The translations under genes and the position numbers were made by a program. A model generated the notes under the pieces. That model ran no database searches, was not told the origin of the DNA, and worked only from the letters and a program-made list of their open reading frames with translations. A DNA stretch of 12,311 nt from Mycobacterium sp. (GTDB taxonomy: Bacteria; Actinomycetota; Actinomycetes; Mycobacteriales; Mycobacteriaceae): positions 1-12,311 of the forward strand of contig JAOPWF010000269.1 in the NCBI GenBank assembly GCA_025965815.1, in the 5' to 3' direction. Numbering within the stretch: the stretch's first letter is position 1; every line of letters begins with the position of its first letter. Below are positions 1 through 6,513 of the stretch, piece by piece.

Positions 1-1
1 C

Positions 2-1498
2 GGTGGCGCGCCGGCAAGCCAGGAGTTCGCCGCCACGCTGCCCGCGCTGCCTGCGGTTCTGCGCAAACAGCTCAACGGTGCGCCCGCGCCTGCACCGCGG
101 GCGATTCTGGCGGCCGCCGTGGAGGGCGCCCAGGTCGACATCGACACCGCGACGCTGATCGAGACGCGTTACTTCGTGCACCTCGTTACGGGGCAGATAT
201 CGAAGAACATGATCAAGTCGAACTTCTTCGACCTGCAGACCATCAACTCCGGGGGCAGCCGTCCGCAGGGCTTCGACACGTTCGCCGCCACCAAGGTCGG
301 GGTGATCGGTGCGGGGATGATGGGTGCGGCCATCGCCTACGTGTCGGCCAAGGCCGGAATCCCCGTGGTCCTGAAAGACGTCAGCATCGAGGGAGCCCGC
401 GCCGGCAAGGCCTACGCCGAGCGACTGGAAGCCAAAGCGCTTGCCAAGGGGGCGACGACGCAGGAGCGCTCCCAGGTGCTGCTGGACCTGATCACGCCCA
501 CCGACAAGGCGGAGGACTTCGCTGGAGTCGATTTCGTCGTCGAGGCCGTGTTCGAGAACGTCGAGCTCAAACACTCGGTGTTCAAGGAGATCCAGGACAT
601 CATCAACCCCGACGCCGTGCTGGGATCGAACACGTCGTCGCTGCCGATCACCACACTGGCAGAGGGAGTCGACCGGCCAGCCGACTTCATCGGGATCGAT
701 TTCTTCTCACCGGTGGACAAGATGCCGCTCGTCGAAATCATTGCGGGCGAACACACCTCGGCACAGACCCTCGCCAAGGTGGTGGACTACACGCTGCAGA
801 TCCGCAAGACCCCGATCGTGGTGAACGACAGCCGCGGCTTCTTCACCAGCCGGGTCATCATCACCTTCCTCGGCGAGGCACTAGCCGCCCTCGGCGAGGG
901 TGTGGACCCCGCGGTCATCGAACAGGCGGGTGCTCAGGCGGGTTACCCGGCGCCCCCGCTGCAGTTGTTGGACGAGTTGACCCTGACGCTGCCACGCAAG
1001 GTTCGCGCCGAGGCCAGGGTCGCGGCCGAGCGCAGCGGTGGTACTTGGGTCGAGCACGGGACCGACACCGTCTTGGCCACGATGATCGACAAGTACGACC
1101 GCAAGGGCCGTTCGACGGGGTCGGGTTTCTACGACTATGACGAGTCGGGCAAGCGCACCTCACTCTGGCCGGGCCTGCGCGACGCGTTCAGCACCGGCAG
1201 GGCAGACATCCCCTTCCGGGACGTCCAGGAACGCATGCTGTTCGCCGAGGCGATCGAAACGGTCCGATGCTTCGACGAGGGCGTACTCAACTCCGTCGCC
1301 GACGCCAACATCGGGTCATTGTTCGGCATCGGGTACCCGGGCTGGACCGGGGGAGTGCTGCAGTACATCAACGGTTATCCTGGTGGGGTCGCGGGATTCG
1401 TCTTACGAGCTCGCCAACTCGCTGAACGGTATGGAGCTCAGTTCACGCCGCCAGACTCGCTGCTGGCGAAGGCCGCGGCTGGCGGTACGTACGACTAG
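2..1498 (+). CDS. fadB: FadB-type enoyl-CoA hydratase / 3-hydroxyacyl-CoA dehydrogenase, C-terminal part (5' partial)
   Basis: Frame 2 is open from the first complete codon, so the gene begins upstream; 498 residues are visible of about 715 usual for mycobacterial FadB. The missing part would be the N-terminal crotonase (hydratase) domain. Visible in order: the linker helix, an NAD-binding Rossmann fold with GAGMMG (visible residues 103-108), the SNTSSLPI motif, the FFSPVDKMPLVEII segment and the C-terminal 3HCDH domain with NDSRGFFTSR and PAPPLQL. The family performs the second and third steps of beta-oxidation: hydration of enoyl-CoA, then NAD-dependent oxidation of 3-hydroxyacyl-CoA, in the cytosol with a FadA thiolase. 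The oddity is Asp (codon 698-700, GAT) directly before FFSPV, where the family has the catalytic His. The dehydrogenase step may therefore be impaired, or a CAT-to-GAT change may have occurred. A TetR gene follows 65 nt downstream. The family assignment is sure; the activity is not. Confidence 0.9.
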   Translation, partial: GGAPASQEFAATLPALPAVLRKQLNGAPAPAPRAILAAAVEGAQVDIDTATLIETRYFVHLVTGQISKNMIKSNFFDLQTINSGGSRPQGFDTFAATKVGVIGAGMMGAAIAYVSAKAGIPVVLKDVSIEGARAGKAYAERLEAKALAKGATTQERSQVLLDLITPTDKAEDFAGVDFVVEAVFENVELKHSVFKEIQDIINPDAVLGSNTSSLPITTLAEGVDRPADFIGIDFFSPVDKMPLVEIIAGEHTSAQTLAKVVDYTLQIRKTPIVVNDSRGFFTSRVIITFLGEALAALGEGVDPAVIEQAGAQAGYPAPPLQLLDELTLTLPRKVRAEARVAAERSGGTWVEHGTDTVLATMIDKYDRKGRSTGSGFYDYDESGKRTSLWPGLRDAFSTGRADIPFRDVQERMLFAEAIETVRCFDEGVLNSVADANIGSLFGIGYPGWTGGVLQYINGYPGGVAGFVLRARQLAERYGAQFTPPDSLLAKAAAGGTYD

Positions 1499-1512
1499 AG
1501 GACGCGTGGGCG

Positions 1513-1532
1513 AGTCGCGAGCGCTTTCGACT
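1513..1532. promoter_or_regulatory. 20-bp imperfect palindrome, candidate TetR operator
   Basis: AGTCGCGAGCGCTTTCGACT reads as a dyad with 8 of 10 pairs matched: outer arms AGTCG/CGACT and a central AGCGCT share one centre. It lies in the 65-nt gap between fadB and the TetR gene at 1564, where an autoregulatory operator is expected for this family. Binding is inferred, not shown. Confidence 0.4.
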
Positions 1533-1563
1533 GTGCAAACATGCAGCAGAAGAAGGGAGCGTG

Positions 1564-2202
1564 ATGGCGGACACCGCCGAGGGTACCCGGAAGCAGACCC
1601 AGCAGGAGCGCAGCGAGATCTCACGTCGCCGGGTCCTCGATGCGGCGGTCGACATTCTGAACTCGGAGGGATACTCGGCCACCAGTACCCTGCGCATCCA
1701 AGAGGCAGCCGGAGTCTCGAGAGGTCGGCTGCTGCACCAATTTCCGTCACGCGATTTGCTGCTCGTCGCGGCAGTCCAGCACCTAGCGGCGTCGCGGATC
1801 GACGATCTCCGGCATCGCGACGACTGGTCCGACGATCCGCTCACACGGATCGATCAGGCAGTGGACACCATGTGGAGCACGTACCACCAGCCCTACTTCT
1901 GGGCAGCGACGGAGTTGTGGCTGGCGGCGAGATCGAATGACGAACTGCGCCAAGCACTGCAGCCCGAGGAGCGACGTCTGGGCCGGCTCCTTCGGCAATC
2001 CACCGACGCGTTCTTCGGGGCCGAGCTGTCCCGACACCCGAGCTACCGTCCGGTGCGGGAAGTACTCATCGCGGCGATGCGTGGCGTTGCGATGACTTAC
2101 GCCATCGAGCCCCGCGATCCGCACTCCGACCCGCACCTCGCCGAGTGGAAGGAGCTCGCGGTGGCGATGCTGGCCCGGGCCCCGCATGCGAAGCGGTCTT
2201 AG
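1564..2202 (+). CDS. TetR/AcrR-family transcriptional regulator
   Basis: A 212-residue protein of usual TetR length. The N-terminal helix-turn-helix lies at about residues 21-66: the RRRVLDAAVDIL helix, then IQEAAGVSRGRLLHQFPSRD, which is the typical A-x2-AGVSRG-x-LxHxFPS pattern with the recognition helix. The remainder is the variable ligand-binding and dimerisation domain, rich in Trp and Arg. I chose ATG 1564 because GAAGG at 1552-1556 lies 7 nt upstream; GTG 1561 immediately before it is possible but closer to the ribosome site. The gene lies 65 nt after fadB, with a palindrome in the gap, and 30 nt before a membrane protein gene on the same strand. It may therefore control itself, the membrane protein and possibly other genes of the locus. 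The ligand is unknown; an acyl-CoA or steroid is a guess from context. Confidence 0.88.
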   Translation: MADTAEGTRKQTQQERSEISRRRVLDAAVDILNSEGYSATSTLRIQEAAGVSRGRLLHQFPSRDLLLVAAVQHLAASRIDDLRHRDDWSDDPLTRIDQAVDTMWSTYHQPYFWAATELWLAARSNDELRQALQPEERRLGRLLRQSTDAFFGAELSRHPSYRPVREVLIAAMRGVAMTYAIEPRDPHSDPHLAEWKELAVAMLARAPHAKRS

Positions 2203-2232
2203 CGGCAACATCTTTCAAGGAGAGGCGTGTTC

Positions 2233-3030
2233 ATGATCGTCACCCTCGCAGACGTACCCGCGATGCCGATACGCGACTCACCGGACAGCGCGCTCATCGT
2301 TTACACGGTCTTGATGGTCATCGGCACGGTCGGGTTCATCCTGTGGTGGGATCGAACGCCCGTTGAACGCAAGATCGGTCTCGCGCTCCCTCTGATCGTT
2401 GTCGGCGGCATGATCTCTGGGCTGATGGGAGCGTGGCTGGACAACGTCCTGCTCGTCGGCTATCCGCCGCATCAAGCCCTGCCGGTCATCGAGGCGTTCG
2501 GCCGTTCGGTTCCGATGTTCGTGCCGATCGGCTACGGCTGGTTCTGCGGTGGTCTCCTATATCTGGTCGCGCGATCGTTCCAACGGGGGATCAACCAGAG
2601 GAAGGTGTGGGCCATATACGGCATCGTCGCGGTCGTCGACTTCGTCGCAATCGGCTTGTCGTCGCGGATCGGTGTCCTCCAGTTCTTCGGCGACCCGATG
2701 AACATCCTGGGTTATCCCTTGTGGTGGGCGGGCATTGACTGCCTCGACGTCGTTTTCGGTGGCACGCTTGTCTTCGTCCTGCTCAACCACCTACGCGGCA
2801 TGAACCAGCTTTGGTACCTGATCGTGCCGAGCATTGCGCTTGGCGCATCGGCCGGGATCGTGGGCTGGCCGGTGTCGACAGCCATCAATTCGCAATGGCT
2901 GATGAGCGCGAAGTACGTCGCCGCTCTCGCCTCGATCGGCTTGAGTTTGGCGTGCGTGCATTTTGTCGCGAGAGCGCTTCCTCGCTTGGCGGCGGCCGCA
3001 CACCTCGACGACGCGCTCACCGTGGGGTAA
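2233..3030 (+). CDS. Polytopic membrane protein of unknown function (about 7 helices)
   Basis: A 265-residue protein. Hydrophobic stretches suggest seven membrane helices, at about residues 20-38, 49-68, 91-112, 125-144, 155-175, 183-203 and 225-248. Notable polar or aromatic patches are GAWLDN after helix 2, FGRSVPMFVPIGYGWFCGG at helix 3 and a GYPLWWAGIDCLD segment at helix 5. AAGGAGAGG at 2217-2225 serves ATG 2233 with 7-10 nt spacing; GTG 2227, six nt upstream and in frame, is the alternative (267 residues). It lies 30 nt behind the TetR gene and so is probably co-transcribed with it. I do not recognise the family with certainty. The layout faintly recalls AveC-like spirocyclase-family membrane proteins common in mycobacteria, but I see no diagnostic motif. 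The gene ends 5 nt from the convergent TetR gene. Confidence 0.8.
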   Translation: MIVTLADVPAMPIRDSPDSALIVYTVLMVIGTVGFILWWDRTPVERKIGLALPLIVVGGMISGLMGAWLDNVLLVGYPPHQALPVIEAFGRSVPMFVPIGYGWFCGGLLYLVARSFQRGINQRKVWAIYGIVAVVDFVAIGLSSRIGVLQFFGDPMNILGYPLWWAGIDCLDVVFGGTLVFVLLNHLRGMNQLWYLIVPSIALGASAGIVGWPVSTAINSQWLMSAKYVAALASIGLSLACVHFVARALPRLAAAAHLDDALTVG

Positions 3031-3035
3031 CGCCG

Positions 3036-3677
3036 TCAGGAGTCGAACTGCGGCGCAATGTCTTTGATGATGGTCAGCAGCGACTGGCTCAACAGCACGG
3101 TGACCTCTTCCCGGGTCAATGCCTTGTGCTCGAGCCATTGCCAAGCGGCCGCACGCGCGAGTCCTCCGAAGGCCAAGAACATCGCGTGCAAGCGTTTCCG
3201 TTGAGGGTGTGTCGTCAGGCCGAGTGCCTCGAGCATTCTGTCGGCAGCGATTTCGTCTGCTTGTTCGATGATTTGTGCGATCTCGCGATCCCGCGTCGGC
3301 GCATCGAAACTGATCGTAGAAATCCACATCGATTGATGACGTGAGGTCACGGACAGCCAGTAGTCGATGCTGGCGTGGATTCTTTCCTCGAGGGCATCTT
3401 CGGGGATCCCTCGGACGGCGGCTGCTGGGACGTCCGGGGGCACCATGGCAAAGCGTCGCACCACCTCGAGGTAGAGATCGCGTTTGGTGCCGAAGTAGTA
3501 GTGAATCAGCGGCCTGCCGACGCCGGCCTCCTCGGCGATGGCGTAAGTCGAGACTTCGGAATAGGAGCGCCCCTCGAAATGCCGGGCAGCCACGGCCAAG
3601 ATCTGTTCGCGACGCTCCGCGGGGCCCATTCGCTGCCGCACTGGAGCGTCGGCCCTAATGGGGCACTCCTCGATCAC
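3036..3677 (-). CDS. TetR/AcrR-family transcriptional regulator
   Basis: 213 residues from GTG 3677. The DNA-binding domain spans about residues 20-68: RREQILAVAARHFEGRSY, then STYAIAEEAGVGRPLIHYYFGTKRDLYL in separate helices, a textbook TetR helix-turn-helix with the HYYFG-x-K-x-x-LY ending. The C-terminal region (DREIAQIIEQADEIAADRMLEAL and the following helices) is a TetR_C-type ligand and dimer domain. No good ribosome site stands before GTG 3677, so the in-frame ATG at 3629-3627 (197 residues) is an alternative start; both keep the whole HTH. The gene is convergent with the membrane protein (5 nt apart) and divergent from the MpaB-like oxygenase across a 391-nt gap. That arrangement often means the regulator controls its divergent neighbour. 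Ligand and targets are unknown. Confidence 0.87.
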   Translation of the reverse strand: MIEECPIRADAPVRQRMGPAERREQILAVAARHFEGRSYSEVSTYAIAEEAGVGRPLIHYYFGTKRDLYLEVVRRFAMVPPDVPAAAVRGIPEDALEERIHASIDYWLSVTSRHQSMWISTISFDAPTRDREIAQIIEQADEIAADRMLEALGLTTHPQRKRLHAMFLAFGGLARAAAWQWLEHKALTREEVTVLLSQSLLTIIKDIAPQFDS

Positions 3678-3881
3678 GGGCGACCGAAGCCGGACGACCT
3701 GTCAATCTCGTTCCTGTCCATGCGCGGGTAGGCACCTGCGCGGTCACTGTAACCACAGACTCTCCGTCTCTGGCGCGCCGCCGATGTCGACGAGGGCGTG
3801 CCGCACCACGCTGGTCGCGCGAAAGGCGCCCAGGCTCAGTGATGTCTGCAGTGTAAATGATGCCAAATATTGCGCAAACTG

Positions 3882-3911
3882 TTGACCGACAAGGGCTCGG
3901 GTAAATACTAT
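3882..3911 (+). promoter_or_regulatory. Sigma-A-type promoter of the MpaB-like gene
   Basis: A -35 TTGACC (3882-3887), an 18-nt spacer and a -10 TACTAT (3906-3911) fit the housekeeping promoter consensus well. The predicted start point is near 3918, giving a 5' leader of about 150 nt before GTG 4069. Confidence 0.6.
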
Positions 3912-3918
3912 GCGTATT
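3904..3918. promoter_or_regulatory. Inverted repeat AATAC-N5-GTATT over the -10 box, candidate operator
   Basis: Perfect 5-bp arms (3904-3908 and 3914-3918) flank TATGC and overlap the -10 box completely. A protein bound here would block polymerase. The divergent TetR product is the natural candidate, by inference only. Confidence 0.35.
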
Positions 3919-3926
3919 AGGTCCTG

Positions 3927-3948
3927 ACTGGTCACCGCATCGGCCAGT
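3927..3948. promoter_or_regulatory. Inverted repeat ACTGG-N12-CCAGT in the 5' leader
   Basis: Perfect 5-bp arms (3927-3931 and 3944-3948), with two further matched pairs inside, lie 10-30 nt after the predicted start point. It may be a second operator half-site pair or a small RNA hairpin in the leader. Confidence 0.25.
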
Positions 3949-4068
3949 TTTGGTTAACGTGAACCCGGATAGTGGTTGCGGCTAAGTCGGGATCTCGCCT
4001 CACCTCGGGTGTCGCGCATTCCCGCTCTTGGGGTTTGGCGTGCACCAACAACGCAGAAAGGGTCGGCC

Positions 4069-5193
4069 GTGGAGATCGCCGCTGTGAACACGAAGAGCAC
4101 CTCGAACGGATCGGGGCCGACGCCAACTCAGGCCGTGGACGAGCAGGTGAATTACGCCTTGGGACCCGGTTCGGTTACTTGGAAGGTCATGAAGGATCCG
4201 ACGGTGTTCATCATCGGCTTGCTGCGCGAGGCGATGCTGTTGACTCTGCACCCCGCCTTCGCCGCCGCGGCAGTCGATCACGACAGCTTCGGTGATGACC
4301 CAGTCGGACGTTTCAGGCACGTCGCCTGGTACACCTACGCCGCCACTTACGGCACGCTAAGCGACGCCGAATACGTCAGTTCCATCGTGCGCCGACGCCA
4401 CACCACGATTGTTGGCATGGAGCCGCTAACTCAGTTGCCGTACCGGGCCGACTCCGAATACGAACTCGCGTTGACCCAGGCGATGCTCTCGGCGTCCTTC
4501 CTGGCGACGTATGAACTGTTGTACGGCGAATTGACGAGCGCTCAGCGCGATCAATTCTTCAAGGAGCAGTTGGTGCCTGCGGCTTTGTTGGGCACCAACC
4601 CAGAACATCTGCCGAGCACCTACGGCGAGATGGTCGATCAGCTCGCCCATGCTCGCAACCGATTCGCCACGGGTCTGCAGGCCCGAGAGATCCTCTCTCC
4701 GTTCGCAACCGGTGGATACCCGCCAGGCACGGTCATCGGCGATCTCCATCCAGTGCTCCAGCGCCCTGCGATGTTCGTCCTCCGGGCCTTCGCCGACATG
4801 GCGATGCTGACGATGTCGTGGGAGGAGCGTGAACTGATCGCCATCAACAGGCGACCGAAGCTGCGGTCCTCACTCTTGGTCAAGGCTTCGCTGAGACTGC
4901 TGTCCAAGGGGCTCCGCAGCAGCAGGGGCGAAGTGCTCTTCGATGGCTTCCTCGGTGAGCGCATCGCCGGGATCTACCGCCGGGGCGTCGCAGCCGACGA
5001 GGCGCCGGGCGGCCGGACCCGAGCGGCACAGTTCGTCGTGCCCGACGCCACGCCCAGCCTGGTGAGGCTGGCTGACCTGTCCCGCAACTGGCCCGGCTCA
5101 CCGGAAATGTACGCACTGGGCGCGGAGGGGCGCGAGGACTCGACGACGGTCGTCGCACCGACCGTATTGCGCCGTCCCACGGGGTCGTCCTGA
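4069..5193 (+). CDS. DUF2236 / MpaB-like putative haem oxygenase
   Basis: 374 residues from GTG 4069, which has AAAGGG at 4057-4062 placed 6 nt upstream. GTG 4084 with GGAG 4071-4074 is an alternative; TTG 3976, which extends the frame, has no ribosome site. The N-terminal half shows the family pattern: GPGSVTWKVMKDP (32-44), LHPAFAAAAVDHDSF (60-74), DPVGRFRHVAWYTYAATYG (77-95) and VRRRHTTIVG (107-116). The family includes MpaB of mycophenolic acid synthesis and rubber oxygenase Lcp, which use haem b to cleave or oxidise hydrophobic isoprenoid substrates; many mycobacterial members are uncharacterised. The usual WVHA motif reads LTQA here (135-138), so the conserved His, probably a haem ligand, is Gln137. 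No signal peptide or membrane anchor is evident. The C-terminal 50 residues (from about 320) look loose and low-complexity. It stands alone behind its own promoter. Confidence 0.75.
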   Translation: MEIAAVNTKSTSNGSGPTPTQAVDEQVNYALGPGSVTWKVMKDPTVFIIGLLREAMLLTLHPAFAAAAVDHDSFGDDPVGRFRHVAWYTYAATYGTLSDAEYVSSIVRRRHTTIVGMEPLTQLPYRADSEYELALTQAMLSASFLATYELLYGELTSAQRDQFFKEQLVPAALLGTNPEHLPSTYGEMVDQLAHARNRFATGLQAREILSPFATGGYPPGTVIGDLHPVLQRPAMFVLRAFADMAMLTMSWEERELIAINRRPKLRSSLLVKASLRLLSKGLRSSRGEVLFDGFLGERIAGIYRRGVAADEAPGGRTRAAQFVVPDATPSLVRLADLSRNWPGSPEMYALGAEGREDSTTVVAPTVLRRPTGSS

Positions 5194-5214
5194 CCGTAGG
5201 CGGGTAGGAATCGA

Positions 5215-5234
5215 CCAGCCCGACTGTGGGCTGG
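5215..5234. terminator. Hairpin between convergent genes, candidate bidirectional terminator
   Basis: CCAGCCC (5215-5221), a 6-nt loop and GGGCTGG (5228-5234) form a perfect 7-bp GC-rich stem, extendable by two pairs after one mismatch. It sits in the 81-nt gap between the oxygenase stop (5193) and the convergent exported-protein stop (5275). No U-tract follows on either strand, as is common for mycobacterial terminators. Confidence 0.5.
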
Positions 5235-5274
5235 CCGCTAGTCCCGGCACCGCCCCGCGGTCCGAAGGAGTCGG

Positions 5275-5793
5275 TTACCTACTCGGTGTCGCGTCGCTGC
5301 CACGCCAGGTCATGCTGGTGGTGACCATCAACTGACTATTGGGGTCGTTGCCGTGGATGCAGTAGACCGCTGACTCCCGGTTGACTGCGCACCGCGATCC
5401 GCGGTAGTCGAGGTAAGTCTCTCCGACCAGAATCGTCTGGCGTGTACCGGAATTGAAACGCGGTTCGTCGGTGTGGTACAGCCGAGGAAAGGGGTCGCCG
5501 ACGAACCATGCGACTTCGTTCTCGCCGGGAGGTGCTCCGGGCAGGTCTCCGGAGCATCCATAGCTGCCGTCATCCTCTATGGCGCAGTACAGGCCCTCGG
5601 GGGTGGTGAACCAGATGCCATCCCGGTCGACGACGATATAGTTGAAGATGTTGCTGGCTGGCTGGTACTTTGCGACGTCCGGATAGGGCCCCCGGGAGGG
5701 AGTCCCCGATGCAGGCGCCGCGACGCCCACCCCGATGAAGGTGCAGGCAACGACTCCGGCCAATAGACGCCCCGGCACCTCGAATCGACGCAT
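5275..5793 (-). CDS. Exported protein, four-cysteine family, second of a tandem pair
   Basis: 172 residues from ATG 5793. The start codon lies 2 nt after the stop of the upstream paralogue, and an in-frame GTG at 5796-5794 even overlaps that stop (TAGTG). No clear ribosome site is present, so translation is probably coupled. The N-terminus MRRF, a hydrophobic stretch (about 9-28) and a Ser/Thr/Pro-rich segment give a signal peptide ending near residue 30. The mature part carries GPYPDVAKY (35-43), DGIWFTTPEGLYC (58-70), GSYGCSGDLPGAPPG (76-90) and a C-terminal VTTSMTWRG. Cysteines 70, 80, 135 and 145 have spacings 10, 55 and 10, identical to the upstream paralogue. This suggests two disulfides in the periplasm or outside the cell. 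The family is one I associate with mycobacteria, but I know no function. The frame is open further upstream to 6108, but that stretch only shadows the paralogue. Confidence 0.82.
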   Translation of the reverse strand: MRRFEVPGRLLAGVVACTFIGVGVAAPASGTPSRGPYPDVAKYQPASNIFNYIVVDRDGIWFTTPEGLYCAIEDDGSYGCSGDLPGAPPGENEVAWFVGDPFPRLYHTDEPRFNSGTRQTILVGETYLDYRGSRCAVNRESAVYCIHGNDPNSQLMVTTSMTWRGSDATPSR

Positions 5794-5795
5794 CA

Positions 5796-6299
5796 CTACC
5801 CGTTCAGCCAGGTGTGCGTCGGCGTGATGAACATGCGGAATGGCCCGCGCTCGCAATACGTGCTGCCGTCGAAGGTCGTTGCGCAGGTGGTGCCCTCGAA
5901 GGAGATGAAGTTCAATGGCGGTATCGGCATCGAGCCCTGCGCCGGAGGGAACCGGATTGACATCGTCCAGTCGTAGTGGACGCGTGCGTCGCCGGTGATC
6001 CACCCGATCTGGTGGACGCCGGCCGGTGCGCCGGGAATGTCGCCGGTACAACCGAAGCTTCCGCGCCACCAGATTCCACAATTCAGACTCTGGGCGGTCA
6101 CGAACCACACGCCAGAGTTCTCCACAAAGTACGGCCCAGAATCGATCTCGTTAAAGTACCGCAGCTCTGGGTAAGGGTTGTTTTCCTCGGCCGCAGCGGG
6201 ATCGGCGTGTGCCGACGCGGTACACCACGTCATGGCAGTCGCTGCAACTCCGATCACGGCGAGCAATCCACGTACACCGAGCCGAGTGCGCAATGGCAT
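5796..6299 (-). CDS. Exported protein, four-cysteine family, first of a tandem pair
   Basis: 167 residues from ATG 6299. The signal peptide is clear: MPLRTR, a hydrophobic core (8-25), and the AHA site before Asp33 (cleavage after residue 32). The mature domain shows NPYPELRYF (41-49), SGVWFVTAQSLNC (62-74), GSFGCTGDIPGAPAG (80-94), GWITGD and a C-terminal MFITPTHTWLNG. Cysteines 74, 84, 139 and 149 match the paralogue at 5275-5793 exactly in spacing. The frame is open to GTG 6431, which would add 44 residues before the signal peptide. A promoter (6438-6466) would start transcription almost on that GTG, so a leaderless start there cannot be excluded. ATG 6299 is preferred because it places the signal peptide at the N-terminus; its ribosome site (AAAGCGAG) is weak. 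Function unknown; export to the envelope or medium is well supported. Confidence 0.82.
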   Translation of the reverse strand: MPLRTRLGVRGLLAVIGVAATAMTWCTASAHADPAAAEENNPYPELRYFNEIDSGPYFVENSGVWFVTAQSLNCGIWWRGSFGCTGDIPGAPAGVHQIGWITGDARVHYDWTMSIRFPPAQGSMPIPPLNFISFEGTTCATTFDGSTYCERGPFRMFITPTHTWLNG

Positions 6300-6437
6300 G
6301 ACTCGCTTTGGACGGCCCGGCTCCACGACGCCGCCCGACAGCCGACGACCGGCACGTATCGTCACTGTGGCGAAACGCCAGGATTGCTCGGCGTCGATCC
6401 GGGTGGACACCGCAGGTGTGACGTCGACCACGCCATC

Positions 6438-6466
6438 ACCCTAGAGCGTGACATTCGATTAGTCAA
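6438..6466 (-). promoter_or_regulatory. Promoter of the exported-protein pair
   Basis: On the minus strand TTGACT (6466-6461), a 17-nt spacer and TAGGGT (6443-6438) form a good -35/-10 pair with the mycobacterial TANNNT form. The start point is expected around 6431-6432, where a GTG codon in frame with the gene begins. Confidence 0.55.
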
Positions 6467-6479
6467 TAATCCGCATCAA

Positions 6480-6490
6480 TAGGAGTCCTA
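6480..6490. promoter_or_regulatory. Palindrome TAGGAGTCCTA upstream of the promoter
   Basis: Perfect 5-bp arms flank one central base, 14 nt upstream of the -35 box of the minus-strand promoter. The placement would suit an activator. It is short, so chance is possible. Confidence 0.2.
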
Positions 6491-6492
6491 AA

Positions 6493-6513
6493 CCGCGCGA
6501 TTTTTGCGTGCGG
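6493..6513 (-). terminator. Hairpin downstream of the CAP-like gene, weak terminator candidate
   Basis: Arms 6493-6499 and 6507-6513 pair over 7 positions with one G-T wobble and a 7-nt loop (ATTTTTG). On the minus strand it lies about 85 nt after the stop at 6598 and is followed by GTTTAGG, so it could end that transcript. Confidence 0.3.

Larger units (their letters stand above)
3678..4068. other. 391-nt divergent intergenic region
   Basis: This gap lies between the divergent TetR gene (3677, minus) and the oxygenase (4069, plus). It holds a strong plus-strand promoter (3882-3911), a perfect palindrome TTGCGCAA (3870-3877) just before the -35, an AATAC/GTATT repeat over the -10, an ACTGG/CCAGT repeat downstream of the start point, and a direct repeat CCTGTC at 3698-3703 and 3713-3718 near the TetR start. 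Its 3840-3960 part is clearly more AT-rich than the flanking genes. I see no convincing gene or RNA in it. Confidence 0.7.

Noticed and set aside
412..777. Minus-strand open frame inside fadB
   Set aside because: Antisense shadow of conserved FadB codons; Ser-rich low-complexity product and no ribosome site seen.
1137..1940. Long open frame of 267 codons on the plus strand across the fadB end and tetR start
   Set aside because: It runs out of frame through two well-supported genes; its translation is Arg/Ser/Pro-rich as expected for a shadow frame in GC-rich DNA.
3028..3038. Terminator between the convergent membrane protein and TetR genes
   Set aside because: Only 5 nt separate the stops and no stem-loop is visible nearby.
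3744..3935. 63-codon minus-strand open frame in the divergent gap
   Set aside because: It overlaps the oxygenase promoter and its operator-like repeats, has no recognisable domain, and is likely chance in an AT-richer stretch.
5794..6108. N-terminal extension of the second exported protein
   Set aside because: The extension lies within the upstream paralogue and is Arg/His-rich; a signal peptide at ATG 5793 and the stop/start junction fix the real start.
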